Shown: piece after piece, positions 10,051-20,898 of the stretch | How positions within the stretch are numbered: position 1 is the stretch's first letter | Layout: the number at the start of each line of letters is the position of its first letter | Assembly (NCBI GenBank): GCA_013398295.1 | Contig: VZSF01003599.1 | Location: 2,334,206-2,398,205, forward strand | DNA length: 64,000 nucleotides | Direction: 5' to 3' | From: Chionis minor | Taxonomy: Eukaryota; Chordata; Aves; Charadriiformes; Chionididae | The notes under the pieces: generated by a model | Databases searched by the model: none | What the model was told of the DNA's origin: nothing | Seen by the model: only the letters and a program-made list of their open reading frames with translations | Translations under genes and position numbers: made by a program

Positions 10051-12578
10051 GACCAACCGCCTTCCCTTGTGTTCCCACCAGCTCTCCACCCGCAGGAGGA
10101 TGAAGATGTGATTTTCAGCTCTCTCGCCCAGGATTTGGCCCATTCCTGAGGTTTCTCGGGAAAGGCTGGCTTACGCACCGTCCCTGCGCGGGGGCTGCGG
10201 TGCTGCCATGGGCTCGGGGCTGGGACGTTCCCTGGTGTCCCGCGGAGTGAGTCCCGCCGGGCTCCGGCACCCTGCGCTCAGCGGAGGGTCGCTCCCGTGC
10301 TGACCAGTGAGGCCAGACCCACAGCCACGGTCAGACTGGGCGTACTGGGGGTGTTTCGGTGGGATGCTGCAGGGGAGCTGAGGAGCCGAGCACCGACCTG
10401 TTGTCCTGCCACCCCTCGCTGCGTGGGACCCATGAGCTTTCCCGAAACTGCCCATCCCGCAGCAGGAGTTTACTCCGCAGCACCCGAGGCACAGCCCCTG
10501 CAGGACAGACCCTCACTGGGCACTCAACGTGCTCCGCCTGGATTTGCGCTGCTTATGGAGCCAAGAAGCCTGGATTTTACTGCCCGGGCTCCTCCAGCAT
10601 CCTGGAGGCATTCAGGTCGTCTCCAGCCACCTCCTCCCCAAGCCCGAGGACTGGCTGCGGTGTGTGGCTTTTGGGATGGGCAGGTGACTATCCTGGGGAG
10701 AGGGAAGCGGGATGGGTATCCATGCAGCAAAAGCTCTGGATACTCGCCAAAGGAGGCTCACAAGTACTGACATTCAACTCCCTGCCTGCTCTGCGGCCAG
10801 GGAAATGCTGCCCCGTCACGCTGGAGCTGTACAAGGCTGACATTTCCAAGAGCCCTGGACACCTCTTGCTCAAATTACTGTGATATTCCTGGCCGAGCCA
10901 AGCGCTCTCAGCGTGCATCCTGCGGGAAACCACCAACTTTCCGTTAGCATCCCTGCCCCTGCATACGGGAAAGACGCGCAGAGCCCACGCTCAGCGGGAG
11001 GGAGAGCCGGGGCAGCCCAGCCAGGGTGGCCCCTTCCCACGGCCACCGGACCAGCAGCTTCCCACAGTCCTGCCAGCGCCGGCGGCCGGATCCCAGCCCT
11101 GCCGTCAGCCTGGGGATGCTGAGGACAGCGGTGGGAAGAACAGGCATCCGTGCCTTTTCCAGCAGAGCTGCACCAAAACTGGCACACACCCCCCCCAGGG
11201 GCAACTTCCACGGGTGCGTTTAACCCGCACGTCACTGGGGCGACGGGCAGCGACCGCAGCACAGGCGGGAAGCGGGAGTTTTCCTGTGACTTCGCCCAGT
11301 AACTGGGCAGTTCTGAGCCTGGCCCTGGCACAGGCTGCGCGCGCATTTGCACACACGTAACCCCCGTGGGAGCAGCGGGACCCCGGGAGGGGACGAGGAC
11401 GCACACGGATTGGCGGCAGGCCCGGGGCACAAAGCTTTCTGTACCAATTTCCCTGTTGCTTTTTTCAAGTGCTCCAAGTTTAAGGGAAGTTTCTCTGGGA
11501 TTTCTCCTGGAACTCTGCTGTTTCTCCATGGCCACAGCACCGTTTCAAGTCCTTTCATGTGCCGGAAGCCCCAGGGCAGTGGATTTGACCGAGCAGATTT
11601 CTCACCTTATCATTTACTCCCATGATTCATTTTCCTCAGCTCGTCTGATGCATTTCAGCTCAAAACACAAGATTTAACTAAACCTGTCCGTGCCAGGATC
11701 CGACCCAGCAGGTTCACCCCAGCCTGGGATTCTCCCTGGGGTCCGTTTCCCTAGGAAGGAGCTGGCCCCAGCCCTACACAGGCTGCGGAACCGGGGCTGA
11801 GCTGTCCCTGGGGACAATTCCCACCTTCCAGCGGTGCCGGCAATGATGTGGTGGATGAAATGGTCTTTGCCTTTGGGATATCTGACTTCTTTTCACAGCT
11901 ACCTCTGGCCACTGCACCCGGTGGACAGGACCTCACCAAGGCTATTTGCCCCAGCTGCTGACCCCTCCAGCCTCCCCCTGTTTCTTTCCTCTCCCAGTAT
12001 GAAAATGTTTGGAAAGCCAAACTGTTAAAGCAGAGCTATAAAGCTTGACTCGACCCTCTTATTTCTTCAGAAAAAATAACGTATTGAAATATGAACATGC
12101 CCAACATCTCAGAGTTTCCTTGCTCTTGCCCTGCCTGTGCTGGCAGAGCTGCCGCTGCCTGGAGCGTTGCTGGAGCTCCCAGGCAGCACCGGCCCCAGCT
12201 CCAGCGCGACCTTCCTGTGGAGCCCATCAGCATGTTGGGATTTTGCTCTCCAGCCCCAGTCCCAGCAGGTCACTGTGGCTGAATTTCTCCATCCATAAAC
12301 CACAGCGACCATCCCTGATCCTCCCATCCGCTGCAGAATGCCAGTCTCAGTGCAGGGAGGACGTGTCCCAGGAAGGATCTGGTTTTAGCCCATGTGCACA
12401 AGGTCAACTACTAAATACGAGGCCAGCAGGAGCCTTGCTCTTACTTTTAAACAATAAAGCCGTACATTTTTGGTAGAAAACTCCAAATAGTTTAAAAACT
12501 TTTTTTTTTTAAATGAGCAGCTCAAAACGTGTTGAAAATCAATGCTCTTTTACATCTATATAAAGTCTTCAGCAATTT
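10051..12578. other. GC-rich non-coding spacer
   Basis: From about 10150 to 11420 the sequence is GC-rich with scattered CpG, and long open frames appear in many phases on both strands. None gives a recognisable domain. The last 500 bases become AT-rich before the CR1 copy. No RNA gene or transposon is recognised. Confidence 0.5.
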
Positions 12579-12900
12579 ATAGAACCATAGAATCACTTGG
12601 GTTGGAAGAGACCTTCAAGATCATCGAGTCCAACCATAAACCTATGCCAAAACCACCCCTAACCCATGTCCCTCAGCACCACGTCTGCCCGGCTTTTAAA
12701 TACCTCCAGGGACGGCGACTCCACCACCTCCCTGGGCAGCCTGTTCCAATGCCTGACAACCCTTTTGGTAAAGAAGTTTTTCCTAATATCCAACCTAAAC
12801 CTCCCCTGGCACAACTTGAGGCCATTTCCTCTTGTCCTGTCGCTTGTTCCTTGAGAGAAGAGATTGATCCCACCTGGCTATAACCTCCTTTCAGGGAGTT
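12579..12900 (-). mobile_element. CR1 LINE, 5'-truncated, minus strand
   Basis: On the minus strand the 3' end at 12579 carries the CR1 signature CTTCCAACCCAAGTGATTCT. Upstream come the CCAGGGAGGTGGTGGA block and the AATGGCCTCAAGTTGTGCC block. The copy stops near 12900, which is typical 5' truncation from incomplete reverse transcription. It belongs to the same subfamily as the copies at 20383 and 52909, sharing the same blocks in the same order. It has no reverse transcriptase and cannot encode one. Small open frames on both strands here are by-products of the repeat. Confidence 0.93.
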
Positions 12901-14200
12901 AAAGTACTTAGTTTAAGTAGAGCATCAGTCTCCTGACACTACAGGGGGGGCGCTGGTGCCCTACGTAGGATTTTTCTCAAGCCACATGTGTGGGTTTGCA
13001 CAGCTGGGGGAGGCAGATCCGTGAGGTCTGGCATGGCTGATTGCCGCGTCCGGAGGAGCTGGGGCTGGGGGGCAGCTCAGGGGGAGCCGTGGGGCTCAGC
13101 TGCTCCGGGGCCGAGGGAAAAGCCCCCGAGAGTTGGCAGGGAACGGCTCCCAGCAGGCAGGGTGGCGGATGCTCCTGCACCATCTCCACCCGGGCATGGC
13201 GGGAGAGGGGAGAGCTCGGAGCAAACGTGGCCCGGAGGTGTGGGAGAGCACGGCGGAGGGGAAATGGCACAGGTAAAACTAAAAGAGGCACAAGGAGAGG
13301 GGTGAGAGTGAGATGGGAAAGGTGAAAAGGGATCTGGAATGTGGATTTGCATTTGTATTTTGCCGTTAGTTGAAGGGGCCACAAACACACATAAGCTCCT
13401 GTGCTGAACTAGCGTTCTCGTGCAAATTAAATTACAAGTAGGAATAAGCCTAATTGTACCAGACAGCAATTAGCAGGGCTTTACCGTCAGGAGACAGCCA
13501 GCTCCTGCTGGGCAGGGGAACGTTCTTCTGTCCCCCGGGAGGGGACGTGGGTGCGCTGAGCTCCCGGGATGGCTCTGGCGGGACGAGGGGGCGTTTGGGA
13601 CTGTGTGGTTGCTCCGAGGCAGGAGGGGGGTATTTAAGGTGCTGGGATGAGCACACCCACCCCAGAGCCCCCCACCCGCGTCCAGCCCCGCTCCTGGCTG
13701 CTCCCACAGACGGGGCGCAGCTGCGCGGGGCGCGATCGGCCACCAGTGCTGACCAGGGCCAGGGTGTTTCTTGGAGGTCGGTGGGTCTGGGAGCCCAGAC
13801 CTTTGTTGTAGCAGCCTAATTTCTTTCCACAGGGGCGTTACCACATTAACTGAACGACTCCTGCTCTGTCCTGTGCCCTCCGCAGGAAGCCCCTGAGAAA
13901 CGCGGTGCTGCTGTGGGATCTGGGTGAGCGGGGGCTGCTGGTTGTGCCTGCTCCCACATGGCATCTCCAGACCAAAGCGTCACCTTCTCCCGCCTGCTCC
14001 CAAGCAATGGAGCTGCCCCTTCCCTGGACGAAATGGGACAATAACGAGCGGAGCTGGGCAGTACTGAGCCTCCTGTCCACTGCCAGCTGCCTCCTGACGG
14101 TGCAGACGCGGTTTGTTCAGGTCTGAATCACTCAGCGCTGAGGCTTTAGAAACCCCAAACTCAATTGACTGAGGATTTGCAAGAGCTAGACCCTAGTCTC
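12901..14200. other. GC-rich non-coding spacer
   Basis: No gene is supported. 13040-13260 and 13500-13740 are GC-rich. A run of four or more G tracts (GGGG-CT-GGGGGG and on) at about 13064-13095 could form a G-quadruplex. An ATTTGCAT octamer lies at 13345-13352. The open frames are composition-driven. Confidence 0.5.
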
Positions 14201-14300
14201 CTCGTTCAAGCTTTAATAACGTAGGGAATTAGTGGCAAAGTATTGGATGATTTAAAAACAATAAAATATTTCTCTGGTGAAGCTTAAAAAAAAAAAAAAA
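14201..14300 (+). other. AATAAA followed by poly-A, retrocopy-like tail
   Basis: AATAAA at 14260-14265 is followed 20 bases later by a 15-A run (14286-14300), the spacing seen at the end of a polyadenylated transcript. This could be the 3' end of a processed retrocopy. No parent coding sequence is recognisable upstream and no flanking duplication was seen, so chance is just as likely. Confidence 0.2.
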
Positions 14301-15574
14301 GACATTTGATTGTGCTTTGATTAAGCACGGAGAGAGGCTGTATATAAAACATCCCTTTGGACATCTTGCTGCTATAACCACCATAATAAAAGTTTGGTTT
14401 ATGTAACAGCTTGCAATCTATGTAATGCACTTTAGTCTGCAGTATGGACATAGAGCTGAGCTGTGCTGTGATTGCCAGGAGCTGTGGTAATCTGTTATTC
14501 TGAGGACACAAGGGGTAAATAAGAGCTTTTCTGTAAAGCAGGGAGACTTTTCAGTAAGACCTTTAATAGAGCAGTGAAATTTTTTGCCATATATACCTGG
14601 GCATCATTGCAAACAGGAAGATTTACTGGTAGCTTCAAGCCAGAAGGTTCATGAGCAATTTATTTCCAAAGCACTGTGCTACTGCATATGTTTGTTCTTG
14701 GTAAAGGAAAACCATTCGGGGTTTTTTCCTTTTTTTTTTTTTGGTTTTGTTCAGGTCTGATGCTGTTGTGTCTGCTGCAGCTCCAGCCTCTAATGCAGAA
14801 TGACATAACTAGCTGCTTAGGATCCAGGGAATAGAAAGGAGTCATTAAAGTTGAATCCTGAGAAATAATTAAGTTCCCACAGTTGCTCCACAAATTAGAC
14901 TACTGTTTATTTCACATGCCTCTGACATACAGAGGCATAATCCTGCCAGTCTGAACGGGGGTTTTGTCCTTCACCCTTCACCAGTCCAGGGGAGAGTAGA
15001 GTAAGAGAAGGATGCTCCTCCTGCGTCGGGGCCTTGTGTTTCCAGCAGTGAAGCCTTCCTCTTCCAACAGAAACCACTTAATTTGACCTTGGTGGGAACT
15101 TTTCCACCGACAATAGCCCAAAACCACAAAAAATGAGTTTTGCCACCAGGAACAGGTTTCACACTAAGCATTTACCTTGTTTGACGCTCTCCCTGCAGGC
15201 TTCAAGCAGGGAGAACTGGTCAAGTGAGTTAAACTTTCTTTGGTCGTGGTTTTGCTGAGAAGATCTAGAGGAGGCTATGGGGAAAGAGGCCTTGCAAATA
15301 TTGATTTATCTGGATTTGGTGGGCTGGAATAGCTTTGCTTGAGAGATGCAGGGTTTTCCCGTCAGGGCATTAGCAGAGAAGCTGAGCAGCACTGGCGGCT
15401 CTCCTTAGGTTGTGCTTAGCTCTGCTAAAGGCCACGTTGGCTTCGTGGGCGGCATATTTCCAAGATGAATTGTTTATAGCAAGAAAAAGCCCTGCACTTG
15501 CAGCACTGGCTCCAAAATATCCTTGGGTTTTGCTGACATTTCAAAATGGGTTTCACGGTTGCCAGCGGGACTTT
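14301..15574. other. AT-rich non-coding spacer
   Basis: No supported gene. Short homopolymers occur (T run near 14730). A 9-bp GC-rich inverted repeat at 15188-15214 is listed separately. No transposon similarity was recognised. Confidence 0.5.
15188..15214. repeat. 9-bp inverted repeat (hairpin)
   Basis: TCTCCCTGC (15188-15196) is the exact complement of GCAGGGAGA (15206-15214) with a 9-base loop. The stem is GC-rich and would be stable if transcribed. It is too short for a microRNA precursor. Confidence 0.6.
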
Positions 15575-15830
15575 ATCGTAGAACAGTAGAATGGTTTGGG
15601 TGGGAAGGGACCTTGAAGATCATCTAGTCCAACCTCCCTGCCCTGGGCAGGGACACCTCCCACCAGACCAGGTTGCTCCAAGCCCCGTTCAACCTGGCCT
15701 TGAACCTCCAGGGATGGGGCAGCCACATCTTCTCTGGGCAACCCTGGCCGGGGGCTCACCACCCTCACGGTGAAAAATTTCTTCCTGAGATCTCATCTAA
15801 ACCTCCTCTCTTCCAGTTTGAAGCCATAAC
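15575..15830 (-). mobile_element. CR1 LINE, 5'-truncated, minus strand
   Basis: The minus-strand 3' end at about 15575 carries the CR1 GACTAGATGATCTTCAAGGT segment and CCTTCCCACCCAAACCATTC. The body matches the GGAGGTGTCCCTGCCC subfamily seen at 35183 and 62550. It ends near 15830 after the GGCTTCAAACTGGAAGAGAG block. Only the 3' untranslated region survives; there is no coding capacity. Confidence 0.92.
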
Positions 15831-18800
15831 CAACCAGGCCAGGAAAAACTTCCGGACACGCAATTTGGTAAGTGTTCAGCTCTTAAATCCAAACATATGG
15901 CTCAAACACATCTTAAATGTTCTTGGCTTAACAAAGAAAAAGTTGAATTTGAATATTCAGGCTCCTAAATCCCATCGTAAAGTGTAAATAGCTGGGACTG
16001 CATCTGTATGAATGCAATGACAGCCTTGGGCTAATGGTTGATTTTCCTCAGCTCGAGAACCTCATGAAGTTCTTCAGGGCAAGAAGGTCCAGATGAGACG
16101 ACGAGCAGAAATAAAATATAAAACAAGATTAGGAAGAACTTCAGGAGGCTGTTCTCCACCCTTCTGCACCAAGGTGGCCAGCTATGCTGGAGCTGATCCT
16201 GAGAGCCTCTTGGTCTGGCGGTGCGGATCCTACAGCCTCCCCAGGCAATGGGGTTAAATACTTGACTACGCTTAGAGCTCTCCATAATGTCTGCCTTGCA
16301 CCTTCTGTTTCAATCTCCTTTCTGCTTGTCCCACCCTCGTGAACTGTTTCTTTCCTGCCTCTTCTTTTCTGGTAAGGTTTTCCCTTGAAAAGATGGGTCT
16401 GGTCAGTCTTTGGTCCTTTCCCATAAAACATCTGAATGGTCTTTGTTGCTCTCTGTTGAACAGCGCTCTCTGGAAGTGAAGCTCCTGGAACTAGAAGCTG
16501 AAGGACACCAGGATTTATCCGGAGTTCAAAGCCAGGACTCTCAGCACCTTAAATAACTGCTGCCCTCCAAGAGGAGCAGCCAGGCAGAGAGGAGACGAGC
16601 CAGCTCAGTGGGGAGCAGGGAGCAGCACTGCCGTCGAGCCCCATTTATTAGGGAGTGCAGAGAAGGGAAGGGGAAGGAACCGGCAGGAGGTGGGAGAAGG
16701 GCTGGGCAGAAGAAGAAGTTTGGGTTAAATGAGGAAGAGGAAGAGCGTAGAGAGCAGCGCAAGGACCCGAGGTCAGGGCAAGCATCCCCGCTGCAGCACG
16801 TGCTGTTTGGAGACGGGGGGCGGCTGGGAACTCCCCGTCCGTGACGCCCGCATGGAAAGCGTTGCTTTAGGATCTTTCCTGACCTTGCTGGCAAAATCCC
16901 CCGGATGTCTGAGCCAGGTCTCTGGAAGGGTTGCCAATCAACGTGTCATACGCTGAAAGAAGATATACGGCTAGATTTAACTGCGGAGAAGTTCTGCCGT
17001 TACGAAAGTGCCTGTCTGCCTCGGTGGGGCACGGTCTGCGTGCCCACATAAGGGATTGCTGCCTTTTGATGTGCGCCACGGAACTTGCTGTCTTCCTGAC
17101 TGACAGAAAGCTCAAACACTTGTAATAAAATCAGGTCAAAAGTTTCAAAGTTTCATGATTTTTCTAAGCCAAAGGACAGTGTGTTGTGCTTAAGCAATGT
17201 TAAAATTAGTACTTTTTTCCAGTGGAAAACTCCATCAAACGCTAGTTTGTAGCTTTTCATGTTTTTTTGCTTTTTGTTTTTTGTTGGTGTTCTGGGTGGG
17301 TTTTTTTGGAGTAAAGTGACTATGTTCTACTTCTTGTTAATTAACCTCTAGACTTGTCTTCATTGCTTAAACAAGACAGCGCATGCAAGGATGTTGATGT
17401 TGGTAAAAAGCGATGGGAATGCTGCTAGCGAAGAGCCAATTCCACTTTAGCTTGCTTTAACACGGCAGTCTGGCCCCTCCTTCTACCTGACTCGTTATTA
17501 CACGATCTTGATCGCGGCTTTGCGGCGCTGGGGAAGCTTGCAGCCGTGAGAACCCACGCCTCTTGTACCGTTTTATAATGCATGGGTGTTAATAGCTCAG
17601 ACATGGCCTGTGAGAAGCACCCGATGCAGCGGGGAGGCAGAAGCGGCCGGTGTTGAGCGCTATGGCGTGCGCCTGCCTCCGCTGGGTGGGAACGCGGCTG
17701 CGAGCAGAGAAATTAGATGTTGTAGCCATCAGGGGTGTTACTGTGGTGCCAGGGGACTCCAGCGGGAGATCAAGATGAAATCGTGTCAGGAAAAAAGAGC
17801 TCCCTCACCCAGGAGAAGACACAACACAAGGCATGACCGCTAGCGAGGCAGAAGGAGGAAACGCGGCTTCGTGGAGCAGAATTGTATTGGAAAAAATTCC
17901 CTGGGGGGGGTTGTGTGTCCTGATCGGATAGGGCACATTCATAGGCGAAGGGAGGCTGGCACAGCTGACTTGGGTTTGCTTAGAAGTGACAAAAAAACAT
18001 GCAAGAAGGGGCAGCGTGGAGGAAAATGTGAGCGTGAGAGTTTGAGAGCCTAGCACAGGAAGAGAGGGGCCGGTTTCATGGCCAGCTGGAGGAGGGAACT
18101 GATTTCTTGGTGCTAAATGAGTAACAAAAGACAAAGCAGGGTCGTCCGTGAAAGCCTTTGAAATAAAGACAAGCCATTTATGTTTGATCTGATAGAGAGA
18201 ATTCGGCAGAGAGGAGCACAGAGAGATGGTCAAAGCGATAGGCTTGGAAAAAGCCCTCTCAAACAGCATTTGATAGAGGCACCTGTAGGAGCGTGGTTGG
18301 CGGGGGGGAGATAAAAGGGCTTTACGGCGGCGGCGAAGCGAGCTGGGAGAGCTGCGGCTGCGTGGGAAGGCTGCGTTTTCAGGTGTTATGTGGGAGAAAT
18401 CCACAAGATTTAGACCTTAGGGTGGGTTAGAGAGGTCTAAGCTGTGTTGTTACTGGGCTTAAGAGGGATGAGCTCCCACGGGAGATGGTTAGTGCTGCCT
18501 TGGCCTGCCGAGCTGGAGCTGGCAGACGGACGTCCACGAGGGGCTGGAGATCCTTTGCGCCAGTGTGAGGTTATGCAGAGAACACCACTCCCGTGGCCGA
18601 AAGCACCACAAGCATCTCTGCTGCATCCCGGCCGCTGCGGAGCCCTGGCCCGCAGGAAAATATTCGTTTTCCCATTCCTAACTTTGCCTTCCCTCCTTTC
18701 ATATAAGCTATTGAAGAAATGTCAGTGGGTTGGCTTTTCAGTCGAAGAACAAGGAAGAAAAAAAAGCTGTGTACTCTCAAGCCTCTGTAAATGGCCTGTT

Positions 18801-18920
18801 CTGCTTCAATTTTACTCAGGGAAAAGAAAAACTTTCTATTTCTATTCTAAAGAAAAAAGAAAAGGGGAAATTTCTGAATTTCCCATGAGTATTACTTAGC
18901 ATAAATGCAACTATACGTCT
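15831..18920. other. Non-coding spacer
   Basis: No exon or RNA gene is supported. 17120-17500 is AT-rich with a TTAATTAA core near 17338. 17560-18450 is purine-rich on the plus strand, which leaves a long minus-strand open frame without recognisable domains. A run of T-rich simple sequence lies near 17260-17310. Confidence 0.5.
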
Positions 18921-19990
18921 ATTGCTGGTCTTGGAAAAATGATTTATTTTATTTTATCGCTGGGTTATCACTGGTCACCCATCAGTCCTAAAAGCAGGCA
19001 AGCAAATAAGTAGCTTCTGGGTGATATTAACCGCAAGCAAGCAAATTAGATTCCAGCAACTGATTTTCCCATGGCTACCAAAGCTTCTAGGAGAACAGCA
19101 GGATAATATCACAAATGTCCTCGTTCTCACACTTCACAGCATAAACTGATTCACCACTTGGGCTCAGCAAGAAGCCCGTGCTGCATGGCTGCCCCTTGGG
19201 AATGCCGCGTGTGCCATCGGAGCGGCTGATCCCGGAGAGGGGGCACCGTGTCAGCCCGGGCCCCCGCTCCGCTGCGGCGCCGCGATTGCCGTCTCCCTGG
19301 TTGATAGGGCAGAAAATTATCATTTCTCAACTTGCCGAAAACATGAGCATCTGCAGTGATATAACAGGGCAGAAGAAGTTGTGGAGTATCTACTGATAAG
19401 AGTCGCTGCATATTTAATGCAAAGGGTATTTTCAGTATAGCTGTGTAATTGGGAAATTAAATCGTCTGAATGTTGTCATACATGCTAATTATACTAAAGA
19501 CACTGAGAGGAAAAATCTTGCACGTAGCGTATATAGTTAGAAGATAATGACATTTTCAATTCATACCCACCATCTTGGTGCACAAAGGTGAAAATATTTT
19601 AAGTAGGTGCATTTTGGTTGGAATGTGTGTGGAAAGAAAACAAATACAGTGTATGTGTTTACAGGTTTTTTCCAAAGACCGACAATATGAGGCACATCGG
19701 GGAAACGCAAACTTGCAAATCAGCTTTACTAGCATTTCTTGTTTTGCATAAAAGTTTTGTGCTAAAAAAGACTGCCAGTATGGCAATAAGCAGCTATCTG
19801 CCCTGTCTGTCAATTTGCTTGTTCTTACTTATGGATGATTGCAGTTATCTGTATCTTGTGGTTACGCAAAGTAAATATTTTGGCTAAAATGTGTTGAAAT
19901 GTTGTTTTAACTGAGTCATTCATTTGCAACAAATGAAGCGTAAAGAATGCATGTTGGAAGCTACACTTAGAATTAAAATCATCATGCCCT
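18921..19990. promoter_or_regulatory. AT-rich candidate regulatory block
   Basis: A kilobase of complex AT-rich sequence holds TTTAATGCAAA near 19413 and a TAATTA homeodomain core at 19486-19491. Only 19190-19300 is CpG-rich. No repeat or coding signal is recognised. It resembles a cluster of conserved elements, but cross-species conservation was not tested. Confidence 0.25.
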
Positions 19991-20109
19991 TCCTTCCTTA
20001 AATAAATTCTATTCCGCGACTCACCTGTGTCATGAATGGCGTGAAAGAGCTGTCTACCCCCGGGTTGTTCTTACAACATGAGAGTGGAGTTAAAGCTGTT
20101 ATTAACCGA

Positions 20110-20330
20110 AAAGGAAAGAGAGACAAAATATTCGCAGCGCAGTTTGTTCTCACGAGGTTCCTCGCCCGGCGTAGCTCTGCTCCCGGCAGCTGCGAGGAGC
20201 CAATGGCCGCCCCGCCACCCGCCGCGTTATATTGTGCGTGGCTTCCACCTTCCGAGGAAGAGATGCACTTTTATTACATCATTCGTTTGCTTCGAGTGAT
20301 GTCAGCATGATTACTCACACGCTTAAAGTT
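20110..20330 (+). promoter_or_regulatory. Small GC-rich promoter-like patch
   Basis: A short CpG-rich patch contains a CCAAT box (20200-20204, GAGCCAATGG), a GCCGCC/GCCACCCGCC stretch and, 22 bases on, TTATATT (20227-20233). This CCAAT-GC-TATA order on the plus strand is promoter-like. AP-1/CRE-like sites, TGATGTCA and TGATTACTCA, follow near 20297-20316. No exon follows: a CR1 copy starts about 70 bases later. It could equally be an enhancer or a chance cluster. Confidence 0.25.
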
Positions 20331-20382
20331 GAATATATATCCTGCAACAGTCTGAGGGCTTACATCTGTGTAAGCCTTACAT

Positions 20383-20898
20383 CTTGAGTACTGCGTTCAG
20401 TTTTGGGCACCGCAGTATCGGAGGGACATTGAGGTGCTGGAGCGTGTCCAGAGAAGGGCAACGGAGCTGGGGAGGGATCTGGAGAACAAGTCTTATGAGG
20501 AGCAGCTGAGAGAGTTGGGATTGTTTAGCCTGGAGAAGAGGAGGTTGAGGGGAGACCTTCTCACTCTCTACAACTCCCCAAAAGGAGGGTGTAGCCAGGT
20601 GGGATCAATCTCTTCTCCCAAGGAACAAGCGACAGGACAAGAGGAAATGGCCTCAAGTTGTGCCAGGGGAGGTTTAGGTTGGATATTAGGAAAAACTTCT
20701 TTACCAAAAGGTTTATCAGGCATTGGAACAGGCTGCCCAGGGAGGTGGTGGAATCGCCATCCCTGGAGGTATTTAAAAGACGGGTGGACGTGGCGTTGAG
20801 GGACATGGGTTAGTGGTGTTTTCGGTAGTGTAGGTTATGGTTGGACTCTATGATCTTGAAGGTCTCTTCCAACCCAAGTGATTCTATGATTCTATGAT
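20383..20898 (+). mobile_element. CR1 LINE, longest copy of the plus strand
   Basis: The copy starts around GAGTACTGCGTTCAGTTTTGG and runs through GGAGCGTGTCCAGAGAAGGGC, the AAGAGGAAATGGCCTCAAG block and CCAGGGAGGTGGTGGAATCG. It ends in the diagnostic tandem tail ATTCTATGATTCTATGAT (20881-20898). About 515 bases of the 3' end are kept. It is the best preserved copy here and a plus-strand reference for the 12579 and 52909 copies. The open frame over its first part is a remnant of the repeat, not a gene. Confidence 0.95.

Noticed and set aside
10297..11560. Overlapping 100-220 codon frames on both strands
   Set aside because: GC-rich sequence has few stops in all phases. No frame looks protein-like.
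12542..12883. Open frame over the CR1 at 12.6 kb, with look-alikes at 20.6 and 52.9-53.2 kb
   Set aside because: The similar peptides come from the same CR1 3' region, some read antisense. They are repeat by-products, not a gene family.
16100..16270. Segment with AGATTAGGAAGAACTTC, faintly like a CR1 motif
   Set aside because: Only a short similarity; neighbouring CR1 blocks are missing. Could be an old remnant, but support is too weak.
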